A program made the translations under genes and the position numbers. From positions 26,505 to 90,504 of the forward strand of contig JAFDWN010000006.1 in assembly GCA_018268465.1 (NCBI GenBank): 64,000 nt of DNA, read 5' to 3'. Position 1 is the stretch's first letter; every line of letters starts with the position of its first letter. Positions 35,905 through 46,289 of this stretch are shown in pieces. The notes beneath the pieces are model-generated. The model ran no database searches. It saw only the letters and a program-made list of their open reading frames with translations, and was not told where the DNA came from. The stretch is from Actinomycetota bacterium. Lineage in GTDB: Bacteria > Actinomycetota > Actinomycetes > Mycobacteriales > Mycobacteriaceae.

Positions 35905-36881
35905 CGCGCCGCCCTCACCCGGGGATCCAGCGCGGCGTAGATCACGTCGGACAACAGCCCGGCCAGCAGGATCGTCGCACCGGAGAACACGGTCACCGCG
36001 GCGATGATGTTGGTGTCCTGGGTCGAGATGCCCTGGACCACCCATTCGCCCATGCCGTGCCAGCCGAAGATCTTCTCGGTGAACACCGCGCCGGTGACCA
36101 AGCCGCTGACGCTGTAGGCGAACAGCGTGGCCATCGGGATCAGCGCGGTACGCAGGCCGTGTTTGAACAGCGCCTGACGCCGGGTGAGGCCCTTGGCTCT
36201 GGCGGTGCGGATGAAGTCCTGTCCGAGCACATCGAGCATCGCGTTGCGCTGGTAGCGACTGAAGACGGCGATCGCACCCAGCGCCAGCGTGAAGGTGGGC
36301 AGGATGAGGTGTTGCAGCCGGTCGACGAACTGATTCCACACCCCGCCGACCGCATCCGGCGAGGTCTCCCCGGTGTATTCGAAGATCCGAACGCCCAGAA
36401 TCGAATTCACGTTCAGCGCACCGAGGATCAGCACGTTGGCGACGACGAACGTCGGTGTGCTGAGGACCAGCAGCGACAGCACGGTGATGACGCGGTCGGA
36501 GAGCCGGTACTGCCGGATCGCGCTCCATGCGCCGACGACCACACCGATGACGGTGCCCAGTACCGAACCGAGGAACACCAGTCGCAGGCTGACCCCGATC
36601 CGGCGCCACAACTCGTCGGACACCGGCTGTCCCGTCACCGTCGTGCCGAAATCCCCTCGCACCGCCCCGGCCGCCCAATCGAGGTAGCGAAGCGGAATCG
36701 GCTTGTCCAGCCCGAGTTCGGCGGCCTTGGCATCGATCGCGGACTGCGGCGGGCGCGGATTGCGCTGCAGCAGGCTGTCCAGCGGTTCGAACGTCAGCGA
36801 GGTGAGTGAGAACGTGAGGAACGAGGCGAGCGCGAGTAGCACGACATAGTTGAAGAACCGGTGCACGAGGAATCGGGTCAT
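35901..36881 (-). CDS. oppB: Oligopeptide permease OppB
   Basis: A 326-aa permease, first gene of the operon. N-terminal helix, then a periplasmic part with the [20 protein letters not shown] segment usual for OppB, followed by five helices. The EAA coupling loop reads [20 protein letters not shown]. The C terminus has DPRVRAAR. Promoter signals should lie in the 201-bp divergent gap to the small secreted protein gene, but none is clear. Confidence 0.92.
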   Translation of the reverse strand: MTRFLVHRFFNYVVLLALASFLTFSLTSLTFEPLDSLLQRNPRPPQSAIDAKAAELGLDKPIPLRYLDWAAGAVRGDFGTTVTGQPVSDELWRRIGVSLRLVFLGSVLGTVIGVVVGAWSAIRQYRLSDRVITVLSLLVLSTPTFVVANVLILGALNVNSILGVRIFEYTGETSPDAVGGVWNQFVDRLQHLILPTFTLALGAIAVFSRYQRNAMLDVLGQDFIRTARAKGLTRRQALFKHGLRTALIPMATLFAYSVSGLVTGAVFTEKIFGWHGMGEWVVQGISTQDTNIIAAVTVFSGATILLAGLLSDVIYAALDPRVRAAR

Positions 36882-37082
36882 CCGAGCGCCGTCTTCGCTG
36901 CTGACATGCGCACAGGTTATGAGATGGTCGCCCGCCCGGCGGTGAGGTCGGCTCTCAGGTGGCGTTTTCGGCGTGTGAGCGGTCGGCTAGACAACTCGCA
37001 CGCGGTGTCAAGCACGCTCCCAGATTCTCGGCGTTCACTCGAAGTACCAGGAGATTCCGCGCGAGAACGGAGAGTGGCGAAG
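36882..37082. other. Divergent intergenic region oppB / small secreted protein
   Basis: A 201-bp gap between the oppB start and the first small secreted protein gene, one of the longest gene-free stretches in the window. Apart from the GGAGAG ribosome site at its right end I see no convincing promoter, operator or hairpin. Confidence 0.5.
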
Positions 37083-37343
37083 ATGACCCCACAGAGTGGC
37101 AGAAAGACGAAACTGCTCGCGGCAGTGGTCGGCGGCAGCGCCGTGCTGGCGATGGGTGCGTTCACGGTGTCATTGCACGAGACGCCGTCGTTGTCGGTAC
37201 CGGCGGCCAAGGCGAACACGATGCAGATCGGTTCGACGGCCACCACGACCACCACCCCGCCAGGGATGGAGGCGACACCGATGGCGGTGCCGACCATCAA
37301 GGGCCCGGCGCCTTTGCCCTCCGAGCAGCAAGCGGCCGAGTAA
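37083..37343 (+). CDS. Small secreted protein with TTTTTPP linker, copy 1
   Basis: An 86-aa protein: basic start (MTPQSGRKTK), hydrophobic export segment LLAAVVGGSAVLAMGAF, then a short Ser/Pro/Ala region, MQIGSTATTTTTPPG and an acidic end. There is no lipobox. Its relative at 37492 has the same layout (TKLLAA-IGGSA and ATTTTPP), so they are paralogues. Small proteins of this kind are seen in environmental mycobacteria; I know of no function. GGAGAGTGGCGAAG precedes the ATG. Confidence 0.72.
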   Translation: MTPQSGRKTKLLAAVVGGSAVLAMGAFTVSLHETPSLSVPAAKANTMQIGSTATTTTTPPGMEATPMAVPTIKGPAPLPSEQQAAE

Positions 37344-37491
37344 GGCTCACGAATACACCCTTTGCGATCCGGCGGGGATTCCCACCCCGCTGGCAGGGTG
37401 CCCACAGGTTCGTTTCGTTCACTGACGCCTGAAATCGGCTGCCGCACTGTCGCGGTGGGCCAACCCACCTTTTCAGAGATGGAGTTCAGGC

Positions 37492-37731
37492 ATGACCGTA
37501 TCCACGCGGACCCACACCAAATTGCTCGCGGCGATCATCGGCGGCAGCGCCTTGGTCGTCATGGGGGCCGTCACGGTGGCGACCCAGGAAGCAAGTCAGG
37601 CGAACACGGTCAGCGTGCAGGGTGCGGGAATGTCATTGGGTGCGACCGCCACGACCACCACACCGCCGGCCGTGGCGCCGATCAGCGTCGCGTCCCCGAC
37701 GGTGAAGGCGACGTTCTACGGCAAGAGCTGA
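37492..37731 (+). CDS. Small secreted protein with TTTTPP linker, copy 2
   Basis: A 79-aa paralogue of the neighbour: MTVSTRTHTK, export segment LLAAIIGGSALVVMGAV, then MSLGATATTTTPPAVAP and a C terminus ending in FYGKS. There is no lipobox or Cys. The shared blocks are the signal segment and the M-(Q/S)-(I/L)-G-(S/A)-TATTTT-PP stretch, while the tails differ. A GGAG ribosome site precedes the ATG. A strong hairpin follows 50 bp after the stop. Confidence 0.74.
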   Translation: MTVSTRTHTKLLAAIIGGSALVVMGAVTVATQEASQANTVSVQGAGMSLGATATTTTPPAVAPISVASPTVKATFYGKS

Positions 37732-37780
37732 CCCCGGCCCGGGCGCCTTTCACCCGGTTTCCCCGGTCACCCTCGGTCCG

Positions 37781-37831
37781 GTTTCACCCCCGGTTTCTCC
37801 GACAGCCCAGCGGGGAGATCGGGGGTGAAAC
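37781..37831. terminator. Strong bidirectional hairpin terminator
   Basis: GTTTCACCCCCG (37781-37792) and CGGGGGTGAAAC (37820-37831) form a perfect 12-bp stem; TCTCC/GGAGA extends the pairing inside. It lies between two convergent genes, ending 18 bp before the stop of the DUF5666-like gene. No T tract is present, which is usual for mycobacterial hairpin terminators. Confidence 0.7.
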
Positions 37832-37848
37832 GCATATTTGGGCGGCGT

Positions 37849-38418
37849 TCACCGCGTCGGGACGGATCCGCCGGGCTCGCGGGCGGCTATGCCGGTCACG
37901 GTGACGGTCGGGCCGGTGCGGACCGCGCGGACGGTGACCTCGTCGCCGGCGGTGTGAGCCCGTCCGGTCGATCCGGCCGCCGGCGGCAAGGTGTAGGTCA
38001 GGATGTAGCCGTCGTCGCTGCGGACCGTGAGGGACGTCCCCGAGGCGGACGTGACGGTGCCGGTCTGGGTCACGACGGTGGTGTAACCGCCGCCCGGATC
38101 GGCCTGGACGAACTCGCCGTGCAGCGCCGGGGCAATCGACACGTCCGGCGCGGTTCCCGGCATACCCCCAGGTGGGCCGCCCGTTCCGAATGGGGGCCCG
38201 CCCGGCCCGAAGGCCGGGCCTGCGGAATGCGATCCGCCCGCGCCGCTGCCGGCGGCCGCGTAGATGGCCGCTCCGCCCAATGCGGCGATCACCGCCGCCA
38301 CACCCACCGCGGCGGCCGTTTCCCGCAGGCCCCAGGGCCGTCGCACCGTCGCACCCCACACCGGCTCGGTGGCCGGAGGCGACGCTGAGGGGTCTGTGGA
38401 GATCGGTTCGACGCTCAT
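37849..38418 (-). CDS. Membrane-anchored DUF5666-like protein
   Basis: A 189-aa protein with a cytoplasmic N terminus of about 35 residues (WGATVRRPWGLRETAAAVG), one transmembrane helix (about residues 37-58), a Gly/Pro-rich linker (FGPGGPPFGTGGPPGG) and a small beta domain. The domain reads TGTVTSASGTSLTVRSDDGY...VTVRA, listed in pieces as TGTVTSASGTSLTVRSDDG and DEVTVRAVR. The strand pattern matches the OB-like DUF5666 repeats in secreted actinobacterial proteins. The function is unknown. It is divergent from the response regulator across a 120-bp region holding direct repeats, so it is likely controlled with that system and may be its accessory or target. Confidence 0.7.
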   Translation of the reverse strand: MSVEPISTDPSASPPATEPVWGATVRRPWGLRETAAAVGVAAVIAALGGAAIYAAAGSGAGGSHSAGPAFGPGGPPFGTGGPPGGMPGTAPDVSIAPALHGEFVQADPGGGYTTVVTQTGTVTSASGTSLTVRSDDGYILTYTLPPAAGSTGRAHTAGDEVTVRAVRTGPTVTVTGIAAREPGGSVPTR

Positions 38419-38486
38419 GGCTCGACTCTGCCGGTCGCATATGTGTGGGGGCTGTGCGGGCGTTCAGCGCAGGATGTGGCCGTGGT

Positions 38487-38515
38487 TCACAGCGGGCACA
38501 TAGACAGCGCACAGG
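38487..38515 (+). promoter_or_regulatory. PhoP-box-like direct repeats at the response regulator promoter
   Basis: TCACAGC-gggc-ACATAGA-cagc-GCACAGG: three 7-bp units at exact 11-bp spacing. The first unit equals the half-site of the mycobacterial PhoP box as I know it (TCACAGC-N4-TCACAGC). It ends 23 bp before the response regulator ATG. AATAAT at 38535-38540 could be a -10 box. A related array is at 42762-42801. Confidence 0.65.
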
Positions 38516-38538
38516 GGTGGCTCATCGCGGCGAGAATA

Positions 38539-39277
38539 ATGGCTGTCGTGCCCACCGTGAACTCCGTCCACGAGAACGAATCGGGCCGCGCCACCATGCG
38601 CAGGGCCGACGGCAAGCCGATCCATGTCCTGGTCGTCGACGACGAGCCGGTGCTCGCCGAGCTGGTCTCGATGGCGTTGCGTTACGAGGGCTGGGAGATC
38701 GCCACCGCGGGTGACGGCGCGACCGCGATCGCGCTGGCTCGCCAGACCCCGCCCGACGTGGTGGTACTCGACGTGATGCTGCCCGATATGAGCGGCCTGG
38801 ACGTCCTGCGCACGCTGCGCCAGCAGACGCCCGGGCTGCCGTTGCTGTTGCTGACCGCCAAGGATTCGGTGGAGGACCGCATCGCCGGCCTGACCGCGGG
38901 CGGCGACGACTACGTCACCAAACCCTTCAGCCTTGAAGAGGTGGTGCTGCGACTGCGCGCGCTGCTGCGGCGCACCGGGGTCACCACCGAAACCGGCGGG
39001 GCCAAACTCGTCGTCGGGGACCTGGTCCTCGACGAGGACAGCCACGAGGTCACCCGCGGCGGCGACTTGATCACCCTGACGGCCACCGAGTTCGAACTGC
39101 TGCGGTTCATGATGCGCAACGCCAAACGGGTGCTGAGCAAGGCTCAGATCCTCGACCGGGTCTGGAGCTACGACTTCGGCGGCCGCTCCAACATCGTCGA
39201 GTTGTACGTGTCCTACCTGCGCAAGAAGATCGACAGCGGCCGGGAACCGATGATCCACACCCTGCGCGGCGCCGGAT

Positions 39278-39300
<23 letters not shown>
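38539..39300 (+). CDS. PhoP-like OmpR-family response regulator
   Basis: A 253-aa regulator with an N-terminal tail of about 28 residues, a receiver domain (VVDDEP, phospho-acceptor Asp78 in VVVLDVMLPD, Thr in LLTAKD, YVTKPFSLEEVV) and a winged helix (LTATEFELLRF, SNIVELYVSYLRKKID, TLRGAGYVLKP). The FSLEEVV and VESYVSYLRRKID-like stretches are closest to mycobacterial PhoP/TcrX/TrcR. The start could be ATG 38539, GTG 38548 (if leaderless from AATAAT) or ATG 38596. The PhoP-box-like repeats directly upstream suggest autoregulation. The kinase gene overlaps its end by 23 bp. Confidence 0.9.
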
Positions 39301-40885
<1,585 letters not shown>

Positions 40886-40907
40886 CGGAGTCCGCGACGA
40901 TCGAACC

Positions 40908-42767
40908 GTGACCGCTGTGGCCGCCGAGCACCCCGCCCGTGCGGTCGTCGTATTTCCGCGGGTGGCAGGTGCTCGGGCGGCGCAGCGGATAGCGCTGGGC
41001 GTATTGCTGGCCGCCACCGCGGCGCTGTATCTGTGGAACCTGTCGGCCAGCGGCTGGGCGAACGCCTTCTACTCCGCGGCGGCGCAGGCGGGCGCCGACA
41101 ACTGGACGGCGATGCTGTTCGGATCCAGCGACGCCGGCAACGCCATCACCGTCGACAAGACTCCGGCCGCCCTCTGGGTGATCGACGTATCGGTGCGGCT
41201 GTTCGGGCTGAACCCGTGGAGTGTGCTGGCGCCGCAGGCGTTGCAGGGTGTGGCTGCGGTGGCGCTGCTCTACGCGTCGGTGCGCCGGGTCAGCGGGCAC
41301 GGCGCGGCGCTGCTCGCCGGCGCGATACTGGCGCTGACTCCGGTGGCGGCGTTGATCTTCCGTTTCAACAACCCCGACGCACTGCTGGTGCTGCTGCTGG
41401 TCGCGGCGGCGTACTGCGTACAGCGCGCCTGCGAAAAGGATTCCGGCCGTTGGTGGTTGATCCTCGCCGGGGTGGCGGTGGGATTGGCGTTCCTGGCCAA
41501 GATGCTGCAGGCGTTCCTGGTCCTGCCGGGATTCGCCGCGGCCTATCTGGTGACCGGGTCCCGCCCGCTGCGGGGGCGGGTGCTCGACGTGCTGGTCGCG
41601 GCGGCGGCGATGGTGGTGTCGGGCGGCTGGTATCTGGTGCTGGTGGAGCTGTGGCCGGAGGGCGCGCGGCCTTATGTCGGGGGCTCCCAGCACAACAGCA
41701 TCGTGGAACTGGCATTGGGCTACAACGGGTTCGGCCGCCTCACCGGCGACGAACCCGGCGGGCTGGGCAACCTCAACGGTGACGTCGGCTGGGGCAGGCT
41801 GTTCGGGGGAGAGATGGGGGCCGGAGTCGCCTGGCTGCTGCCCGCCGCGGTGATCTGCCTCGCCGCCGGGGTGGTTCTCACCCGGCGCGCCCCGCGCACC
41901 GACCCGACCCGTGCGGCGTTGCTCGTGTGGGGTGGCTGGCTGGTCGTCACCGCCGTGGTGTTCAGCTTCATGAACGGCATCGTGCACCCGTACTACACGG
42001 TCGCGCTCGCACCTGCCATCGCCGCGCTGGTCGGTATCGGCGCTCCGTTGCTGTGGCGCAGACGCACTCGGCTGCCCGCCGCGACGGCGCTGTCGGGCAT
42101 GGTGCTCGTCACCACGATCCTTGCGGTGGTGCTGCTGGCCCGACACCACGACTGGCACCCGTGGTTGCGGGCGTCGGTGGCGGTGGCCGGGGTGGGTGCG
42201 GCGGCGTTGCTCATGGTGGCCGGCCGGTTCACCCCCGCGGTGGCGCGGGTGGTCGCGGGTTTGGCGGTGGCCGTCTGTCTGGTTGCGCCGGCCGCGTACA
42301 CGCTGACGACCGCGGCGTCCCCACACAGCGGCGCCCTACCGTCGGTCGGCCCGTCGCGGGGTGTCACGGCGCCGAGCGGTGGCGGATTGCTCTTCGCCCC
42401 GACACCTGGGCCGCAGCTGACGGCCACCCTGGCCGCCGACGCCGACCGCTTCACCTGGGCCGCCGCGGTGGTCGGTTCCAACAATGCCGCGGGTTACCAA
42501 TTAGCGAGTGGCGCACCGGTGATGGCGCTGGGAGGGTTCAACGGCACCGATCCCGCGCCGACCCTGCCCCAGTTTCAGGATCTGGTCGCCGACCAACAGA
42601 TCCACTACTTCATCCGGGGACGCACGATGGTCGGCCATTCGCCAGGCGCGTCGAGCGGTAGCGGTGAATCGTCGCGAATCGCGCGGTGGGTGGAAACGCG
42701 CTACGCGCCGATGCGGGTCGACGGCGTGATCGTCTACGACCTCACCGCGCCCGTGGCGAATTCATAG
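40908..42767 (+). CDS. YkcB-like GT-C (family 39) glycosyltransferase, copy 1
   Basis: A 619-aa membrane glycosyltransferase with about 11-12 helices and a soluble C-terminal domain of about 130 residues. The first outer loop carries WANAFYSAAAQAGADNW and then NAITVDKTPAALW; the VDKPP motif of the family is VDKTP here (Asp near residue 82). FRFNNPDALL and FSFMNGIVHPYYTVALAPA are further signatures. GT-C enzymes take a sugar from a polyprenyl-phosphate carrier outside the membrane and add it to lipid, polymer or protein. The GT2-GtrA gene that follows should supply that carrier-sugar. GTG 40908 is the start, 22 bp after the kinase. The last codons overlap the 11-bp repeat array. The acceptor is unknown. 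Confidence 0.86.
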   Translation: MTAVAAEHPARAVVVFPRVAGARAAQRIALGVLLAATAALYLWNLSASGWANAFYSAAAQAGADNWTAMLFGSSDAGNAITVDKTPAALWVIDVSVRLFGLNPWSVLAPQALQGVAAVALLYASVRRVSGHGAALLAGAILALTPVAALIFRFNNPDALLVLLLVAAAYCVQRACEKDSGRWWLILAGVAVGLAFLAKMLQAFLVLPGFAAAYLVTGSRPLRGRVLDVLVAAAAMVVSGGWYLVLVELWPEGARPYVGGSQHNSIVELALGYNGFGRLTGDEPGGLGNLNGDVGWGRLFGGEMGAGVAWLLPAAVICLAAGVVLTRRAPRTDPTRAALLVWGGWLVVTAVVFSFMNGIVHPYYTVALAPAIAALVGIGAPLLWRRRTRLPAATALSGMVLVTTILAVVLLARHHDWHPWLRASVAVAGVGAAALLMVAGRFTPAVARVVAGLAVAVCLVAPAAYTLTTAASPHSGALPSVGPSRGVTAPSGGGLLFAPTPGPQLTATLAADADRFTWAAAVVGSNNAAGYQLASGAPVMALGGFNGTDPAPTLPQFQDLVADQQIHYFIRGRTMVGHSPGASSGSGESSRIARWVETRYAPMRVDGVIVYDLTAPVANS

Positions 42768-42801
42768 CCGGCACATAGCTTCCGCACGCACGGCGCACAA
42801 C
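42762..42801 (+). promoter_or_regulatory. Four direct repeats at 11-bp spacing before the GT2-GtrA gene
   Basis: TCATAGC-cggc-ACATAGC-ttcc-GCACGCA-cggc-GCACAAC: four 7-bp units with 4-bp spacers. It matches the array at 38487-38515 in unit length, spacing and sequence trend (T/ACAyAG then GCACrx). It overlaps the stop codon of the upstream gene and ends 22 bp before ATG 42824. Probable binding site for the PhoP-like regulator of this cluster. Confidence 0.6.
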
Positions 42802-42814
42802 CAACGCTCCAACC

Positions 42815-44155
42815 ATGGATGGCATGACAGATATCGCGGTGACGCCGTCGACTAGCGAGTACCGGCGGGTCGACGCACCCCCGCGGCGGCCTGCCGGTCA
42901 GGTCGAACCGCGCCCGAACCCCCGCCGCTTCATATCGCGCCCGAACGCCGCCGAGACCGCGCGGGCAGCGGGTGTGCCCGTCCTCGACGTCGTCGTCCCC
43001 GTCTTCAACGAGCAAGCGGCACTGACGACTTCGATTCTGCGGCTGCGCCGACATCTGCGCGAGCAGTTCCCGTTCAGCGCGCGCATCACGATCGCCGACA
43101 ACGCCAGTACGGATGCGACATGGCGTATCGCCACCGATCTGGCCGCGGAGTTCGACGACGTCCGCGTGGTGCGGCTGGAGCAGAAAGGCCGCGGCCGCGC
43201 CCTGCACGCGGTCTGGTCGGCCTCGGACGCGGCCGTGCTGGCCTACATGGACGTCGACCTGTCCACCGACCTGTCCGCGCTGGCGCCGCTGGTGGCTCCG
43301 CTCATCTCGGGCCACTCCGACCTGGCCATCGGCACCCGGCTGGGTCGCGGGGCCCGGGTCGTACGGGGGGCCAAGCGTGAGTTCATCTCGCGCTGCTACA
43401 ACCTGATCCTGAAATCGATGCTGGCGGCCGGGTTCTCCGACGCGCAGTGCGGGTTCAAAGCGATCCGGGCCGATGTCGCCAGAGAGCTGTTGCCCCATGT
43501 CGCCGACACCGGCTGGTTCTTCGACACCGAGCTGCTGGTACTGGCCGAACGCAGCGGGCTGCGTATCCACGAGGTCCCGGTGGACTGGGTCGACGATCCG
43601 GACAGCAGCGTCGACATCGTCGCGACGGCGCTGGCCGACCTGAGGGGGGTGGGGCGGCTGGTGCGCGGATTCGCGTGCGGCTCGATCCCGGTGCAGACGA
43701 TCGCGGCCCAGCTGGGCCCGTCGGCGTCGACGGCGGCGCCAGGATCGCTGCTTCGGCAGGTGGTTCGGTTCGCGGCGGTGGGTGTCGTGTCCACGCTCGC
43801 CTACGTCGCGCTGTTCGTGGCGCTGCGGGCCGGAATCGGTGCGCAGGGTGCGAATCTGCTCGCGCTGCTGTTGACCGCGATCGCGAACACCGCCGCCAAC
43901 CGCCGGTTCACCTTCGCCACCCGCGGCCGGGCCCGCGCGGCGCGCCACCACGTCGAAGGACTGATCGTGTTCGGCATCGCGCTGGCGATCACCAGCGGAG
44001 CCCTGGCTGCGCTCAACGCGGTCTACACCCACGCCCAGATGCCGCCGCAGCGCACCGTCGAACTCGTCGTGCTGGTGCTGGCCAACCTTGCCGCGACGGT
44101 CGTGCGCTTCGTCCTGTTGCGCGGCTGGGTCTTCCACCCACGCCGATCGCGCTGA
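42815..44155 (+). CDS. GT2 polyprenyl-phosphate sugar synthase fused to GtrA flippase
   Basis: A 446-aa fusion. Residues about 55-290 are a GT2 domain with VVPVFNEQAAL, ADNASTDATWRIA, GRGRALHAVW, the metal motif YMDVDLSTDL, KREFISRCYN and CGFKAIRAD, as in dolichol- or undecaprenyl-phosphate sugar synthases. Residues about 310-440 are four helices of a GtrA domain (VVRFAAVGVVSTLAYVALFV, then ANTAANRRFTF), believed to flip the lipid-linked sugar outward. One polypeptide would thus make the donor and deliver it to the two GT-C enzymes encoded on each side. ATG 42815 and ATG 42824 are possible; the latter gives the same distance from the repeat array as the regulator start does. The sugar is not predictable. 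Confidence 0.88.
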   Translation: MDGMTDIAVTPSTSEYRRVDAPPRRPAGQVEPRPNPRRFISRPNAAETARAAGVPVLDVVVPVFNEQAALTTSILRLRRHLREQFPFSARITIADNASTDATWRIATDLAAEFDDVRVVRLEQKGRGRALHAVWSASDAAVLAYMDVDLSTDLSALAPLVAPLISGHSDLAIGTRLGRGARVVRGAKREFISRCYNLILKSMLAAGFSDAQCGFKAIRADVARELLPHVADTGWFFDTELLVLAERSGLRIHEVPVDWVDDPDSSVDIVATALADLRGVGRLVRGFACGSIPVQTIAAQLGPSASTAAPGSLLRQVVRFAAVGVVSTLAYVALFVALRAGIGAQGANLLALLLTAIANTAANRRFTFATRGRARAARHHVEGLIVFGIALAITSGALAALNAVYTHAQMPPQRTVELVVLVLANLAATVVRFVLLRGWVFHPRRSR

Positions 44156-44186
44156 CCGACTCCGACCGCCGAATATGAGGATTGAC

Positions 44187-46145
44187 ATGACACTTGTCGC
44201 AGACACCGTGCCCCACCCGGCCACCGGGAAGGCGCAACCCGGCCGCCGGGGATGGGTGGCCCGCATGCTCATGGGGGACGGCTCGCAGCCGCCGTGGGCA
44301 CGCCCTGCGTTGCTCGCGCTCCTGGCCGCGACCGCGGTCCTGTATCTGTGGGCGCTGGGCTCGTCGGGCTGGGCGAACAGCTACTACGCGGCCGCGGTCC
44401 AGGCAGGAACCCAGGATTGGAAGGCGTGGCTGTTCGGGTCGCTCGACTCGGGCAACGCGATCACCGTCGACAAACCGCCCGCGGCGCTGTGGGTGATGGT
44501 GCTCTCCGGCCGTCTGTTCGGATTCAGCGCGCTGAGCATGCTGCTGCCGCAGGCACTGATGGGTGTCGGTGCGGTGGCGGTCCTGTACGCCGCGGTGCGG
44601 CGGTGCAGTGGCCCGGCCGCGGGCCTGATCGCCGGTGCGGTGCTGGCGCTGACACCGGTGGCGGCGTTGATGTTCCGCTACAACAACCCCGACGCGCTGC
44701 TGGTGCTGCTGCTCGTCGTCGCGGCCTACTGCATGGTCCGTGCGACCGAATCCGCCTCGACCCGCTGGATCGCGCTGGCCGGAGGTGTTCTCGGGCTGGC
44801 GTTCCTGACCAAGATGTTGCAGGCGATGCTCGTCGTACCAGGGTTTGCGCTGGCCTTTCTGGTCGCCGCACCGGTCGGTCTGTGGCTCCGCATCCGCGCA
44901 CTCCTCGTGGGCGCGGTGACCATGGTCGTGTCGGCGGGGTGGTATCTCGCGCTGGTCGCGCTGTGGCCGGCGGACTCGCGGCCCTATATCGGCGGTTCGG
45001 CCGACAACAGTCTGTTGCAGCTGGCCTTGGGCTACAACGGAATCGACCGTGTCGTCGGGGGCAACGGGCCCGGCCCGGGCGGACCCGGTGGACCGGGTGG
45101 GCCGGGTGGGTCGGGCGCGAATCTGTTCTTCGGCGGGGACCCGGGCATCGGGCGGCTGTTCGGCATGTCGATGGGCACCGAGGCGTCGTGGCTGCTGCCC
45201 GCCGCGTTGATCGGCCTGCTGGCGGGGCTGTGGTTCACCCGTGGTACGCCGCGGACCGGACGCGTGCGCGCCGGCCTGATGTTGTGGGGCGGCTGGCTGG
45301 TGGTGACGGGCGCGGTGTTCAGCTTCATGGACGGGATCGTCCATCCCTACTACACCGTCGCGCTCGCGCCCGCGGTCGCCGCGCTGGTGGGCATCTCGGT
45401 GCGCGAGTTGTGGAGCGGGCGGCAGTTCACCGCACCGCGCGTCGTCCTGGCCGCCATGCTGGCGAGCACGGGAGTCTGGGCGTTCGTCCTGCTCGGCCGG
45501 ACCCCGGACTGGCTGCCTGCGCTGCGGTGGGTCGTGCTGGCAGGCGCCGTTGTGACTGCGGCCGCGCTGCTGGTCGGCGTCCACCGATCCCGCCGAGCGG
45601 GTGCGGCAGTGGCCGTCGCCGCGGTGGTGTTCGGGCTGGCGGCCACCGCCGCGTACGCGGCGGAGACGGTCGCCCGTCAGCACGACGGCCCCGTGGCCAC
45701 CTCCGGGCCGGGTCTGTCGATGACGGGCGGACCGGGCGGACATGCGTTCGGCGACGGTCGGTGGTGGGGCGAACCGGCCGACGACACCGCACTCGAGGCG
45801 CTGGTCGCCGGCGCCGACAATCGTTGGGCCGCAGCCACGATCGGATCCCAGATGGCGAGTTCGCTGGAGTTGAGCACCGGCGCGTCGGTGATGGCGGTCG
45901 GCGGCTTCTCCGGCTCCGACCAGGCGCCCACTCTGACGCAGTTCCAGCGCTATGTCGCCGACGGGCAGATCGGGTACTTCGTCGCCGGTGAGCGGGGCCG
46001 GCCGGGGCACCAGGAGGGCAGCGCCGGCGAGATCACCGCGTGGGTGCAGCAGAACTTCGACCCGGTCGCACTGGGTGGGACAGCGGGTACGTCCGCAAAG
46101 GACACGGTCACGGTGTACGACCTGCGATCACCGCGGGGCTCCTGA
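44187..46145 (+). CDS. YkcB-like GT-C (family 39) glycosyltransferase, copy 2
   Basis: A 652-aa paralogue of the copy at 40908: WANSYYAAAVQAGTQDW, NAITVDKPPAALWV (intact VDKPP), FRYNNPDALL and FSFMDGIVHPYYTVALAP. It differs by a Gly/Pro-rich insert in a long outer loop (GPGPGGPGGPGGPGGSG, about residues 293-310) and a longer soluble tail. Both copies end with a beta-rich domain that includes WAAA-VGS/IGS and a short acidic stretch. GAGGA lies 6 bp before ATG 44187; an in-frame ATG 44175 exists. It follows the GT2-GtrA gene by 31 bp. A hairpin ends the cluster 15 bp after its stop. Confidence 0.87.
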   Translation: MTLVADTVPHPATGKAQPGRRGWVARMLMGDGSQPPWARPALLALLAATAVLYLWALGSSGWANSYYAAAVQAGTQDWKAWLFGSLDSGNAITVDKPPAALWVMVLSGRLFGFSALSMLLPQALMGVGAVAVLYAAVRRCSGPAAGLIAGAVLALTPVAALMFRYNNPDALLVLLLVVAAYCMVRATESASTRWIALAGGVLGLAFLTKMLQAMLVVPGFALAFLVAAPVGLWLRIRALLVGAVTMVVSAGWYLALVALWPADSRPYIGGSADNSLLQLALGYNGIDRVVGGNGPGPGGPGGPGGPGGSGANLFFGGDPGIGRLFGMSMGTEASWLLPAALIGLLAGLWFTRGTPRTGRVRAGLMLWGGWLVVTGAVFSFMDGIVHPYYTVALAPAVAALVGISVRELWSGRQFTAPRVVLAAMLASTGVWAFVLLGRTPDWLPALRWVVLAGAVVTAAALLVGVHRSRRAGAAVAVAAVVFGLAATAAYAAETVARQHDGPVATSGPGLSMTGGPGGHAFGDGRWWGEPADDTALEALVAGADNRWAAATIGSQMASSLELSTGASVMAVGGFSGSDQAPTLTQFQRYVADGQIGYFVAGERGRPGHQEGSAGEITAWVQQNFDPVALGGTAGTSAKDTVTVYDLRSPRGS

Positions 46146-46159
46146 CCGCCGCAGACCGC

Positions 46160-46195
46160 GATGGTCGCCCCGTTTCCCCCGGCGGGGCGGCCATC
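46160..46195 (+). terminator. Hairpin terminator after the glycosyltransferase cluster
   Basis: GATGGTCGCCCCG (46160-46172) pairs with CGGGGCGGCCATC (46183-46195) over 13 bp with one T-G wobble, around a 10-nt loop TTTCCCCCGG. It begins 15 bp after the second GT-C stop codon and 95 bp before the carbonic anhydrase gene. No T tract. Confidence 0.65.
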
Positions 46196-46289
46196 GCCCA
46201 TGGGATCGCGTTGATTCTCACTCGTGGCGGCGCGCACGCATGTTGTTATCGTCGCGACGTTGCGTGCGCCCGCCGATGAGGAGGACCCC

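Noticed and set aside
37372-37390. GCGGGG-N7-CCCCGC hairpin between the two small secreted protein genes
   Set aside because: Six-base stem in GC-rich DNA, no T tract and no clear link to either gene end. Too weak to list as a terminator.
41909-44272. Long minus-strand frames across the GT2 and GT-C genes
   Set aside because: They are antisense to genes with complete membrane and catalytic motifs and show the low-complexity composition of GC-rich shadows.
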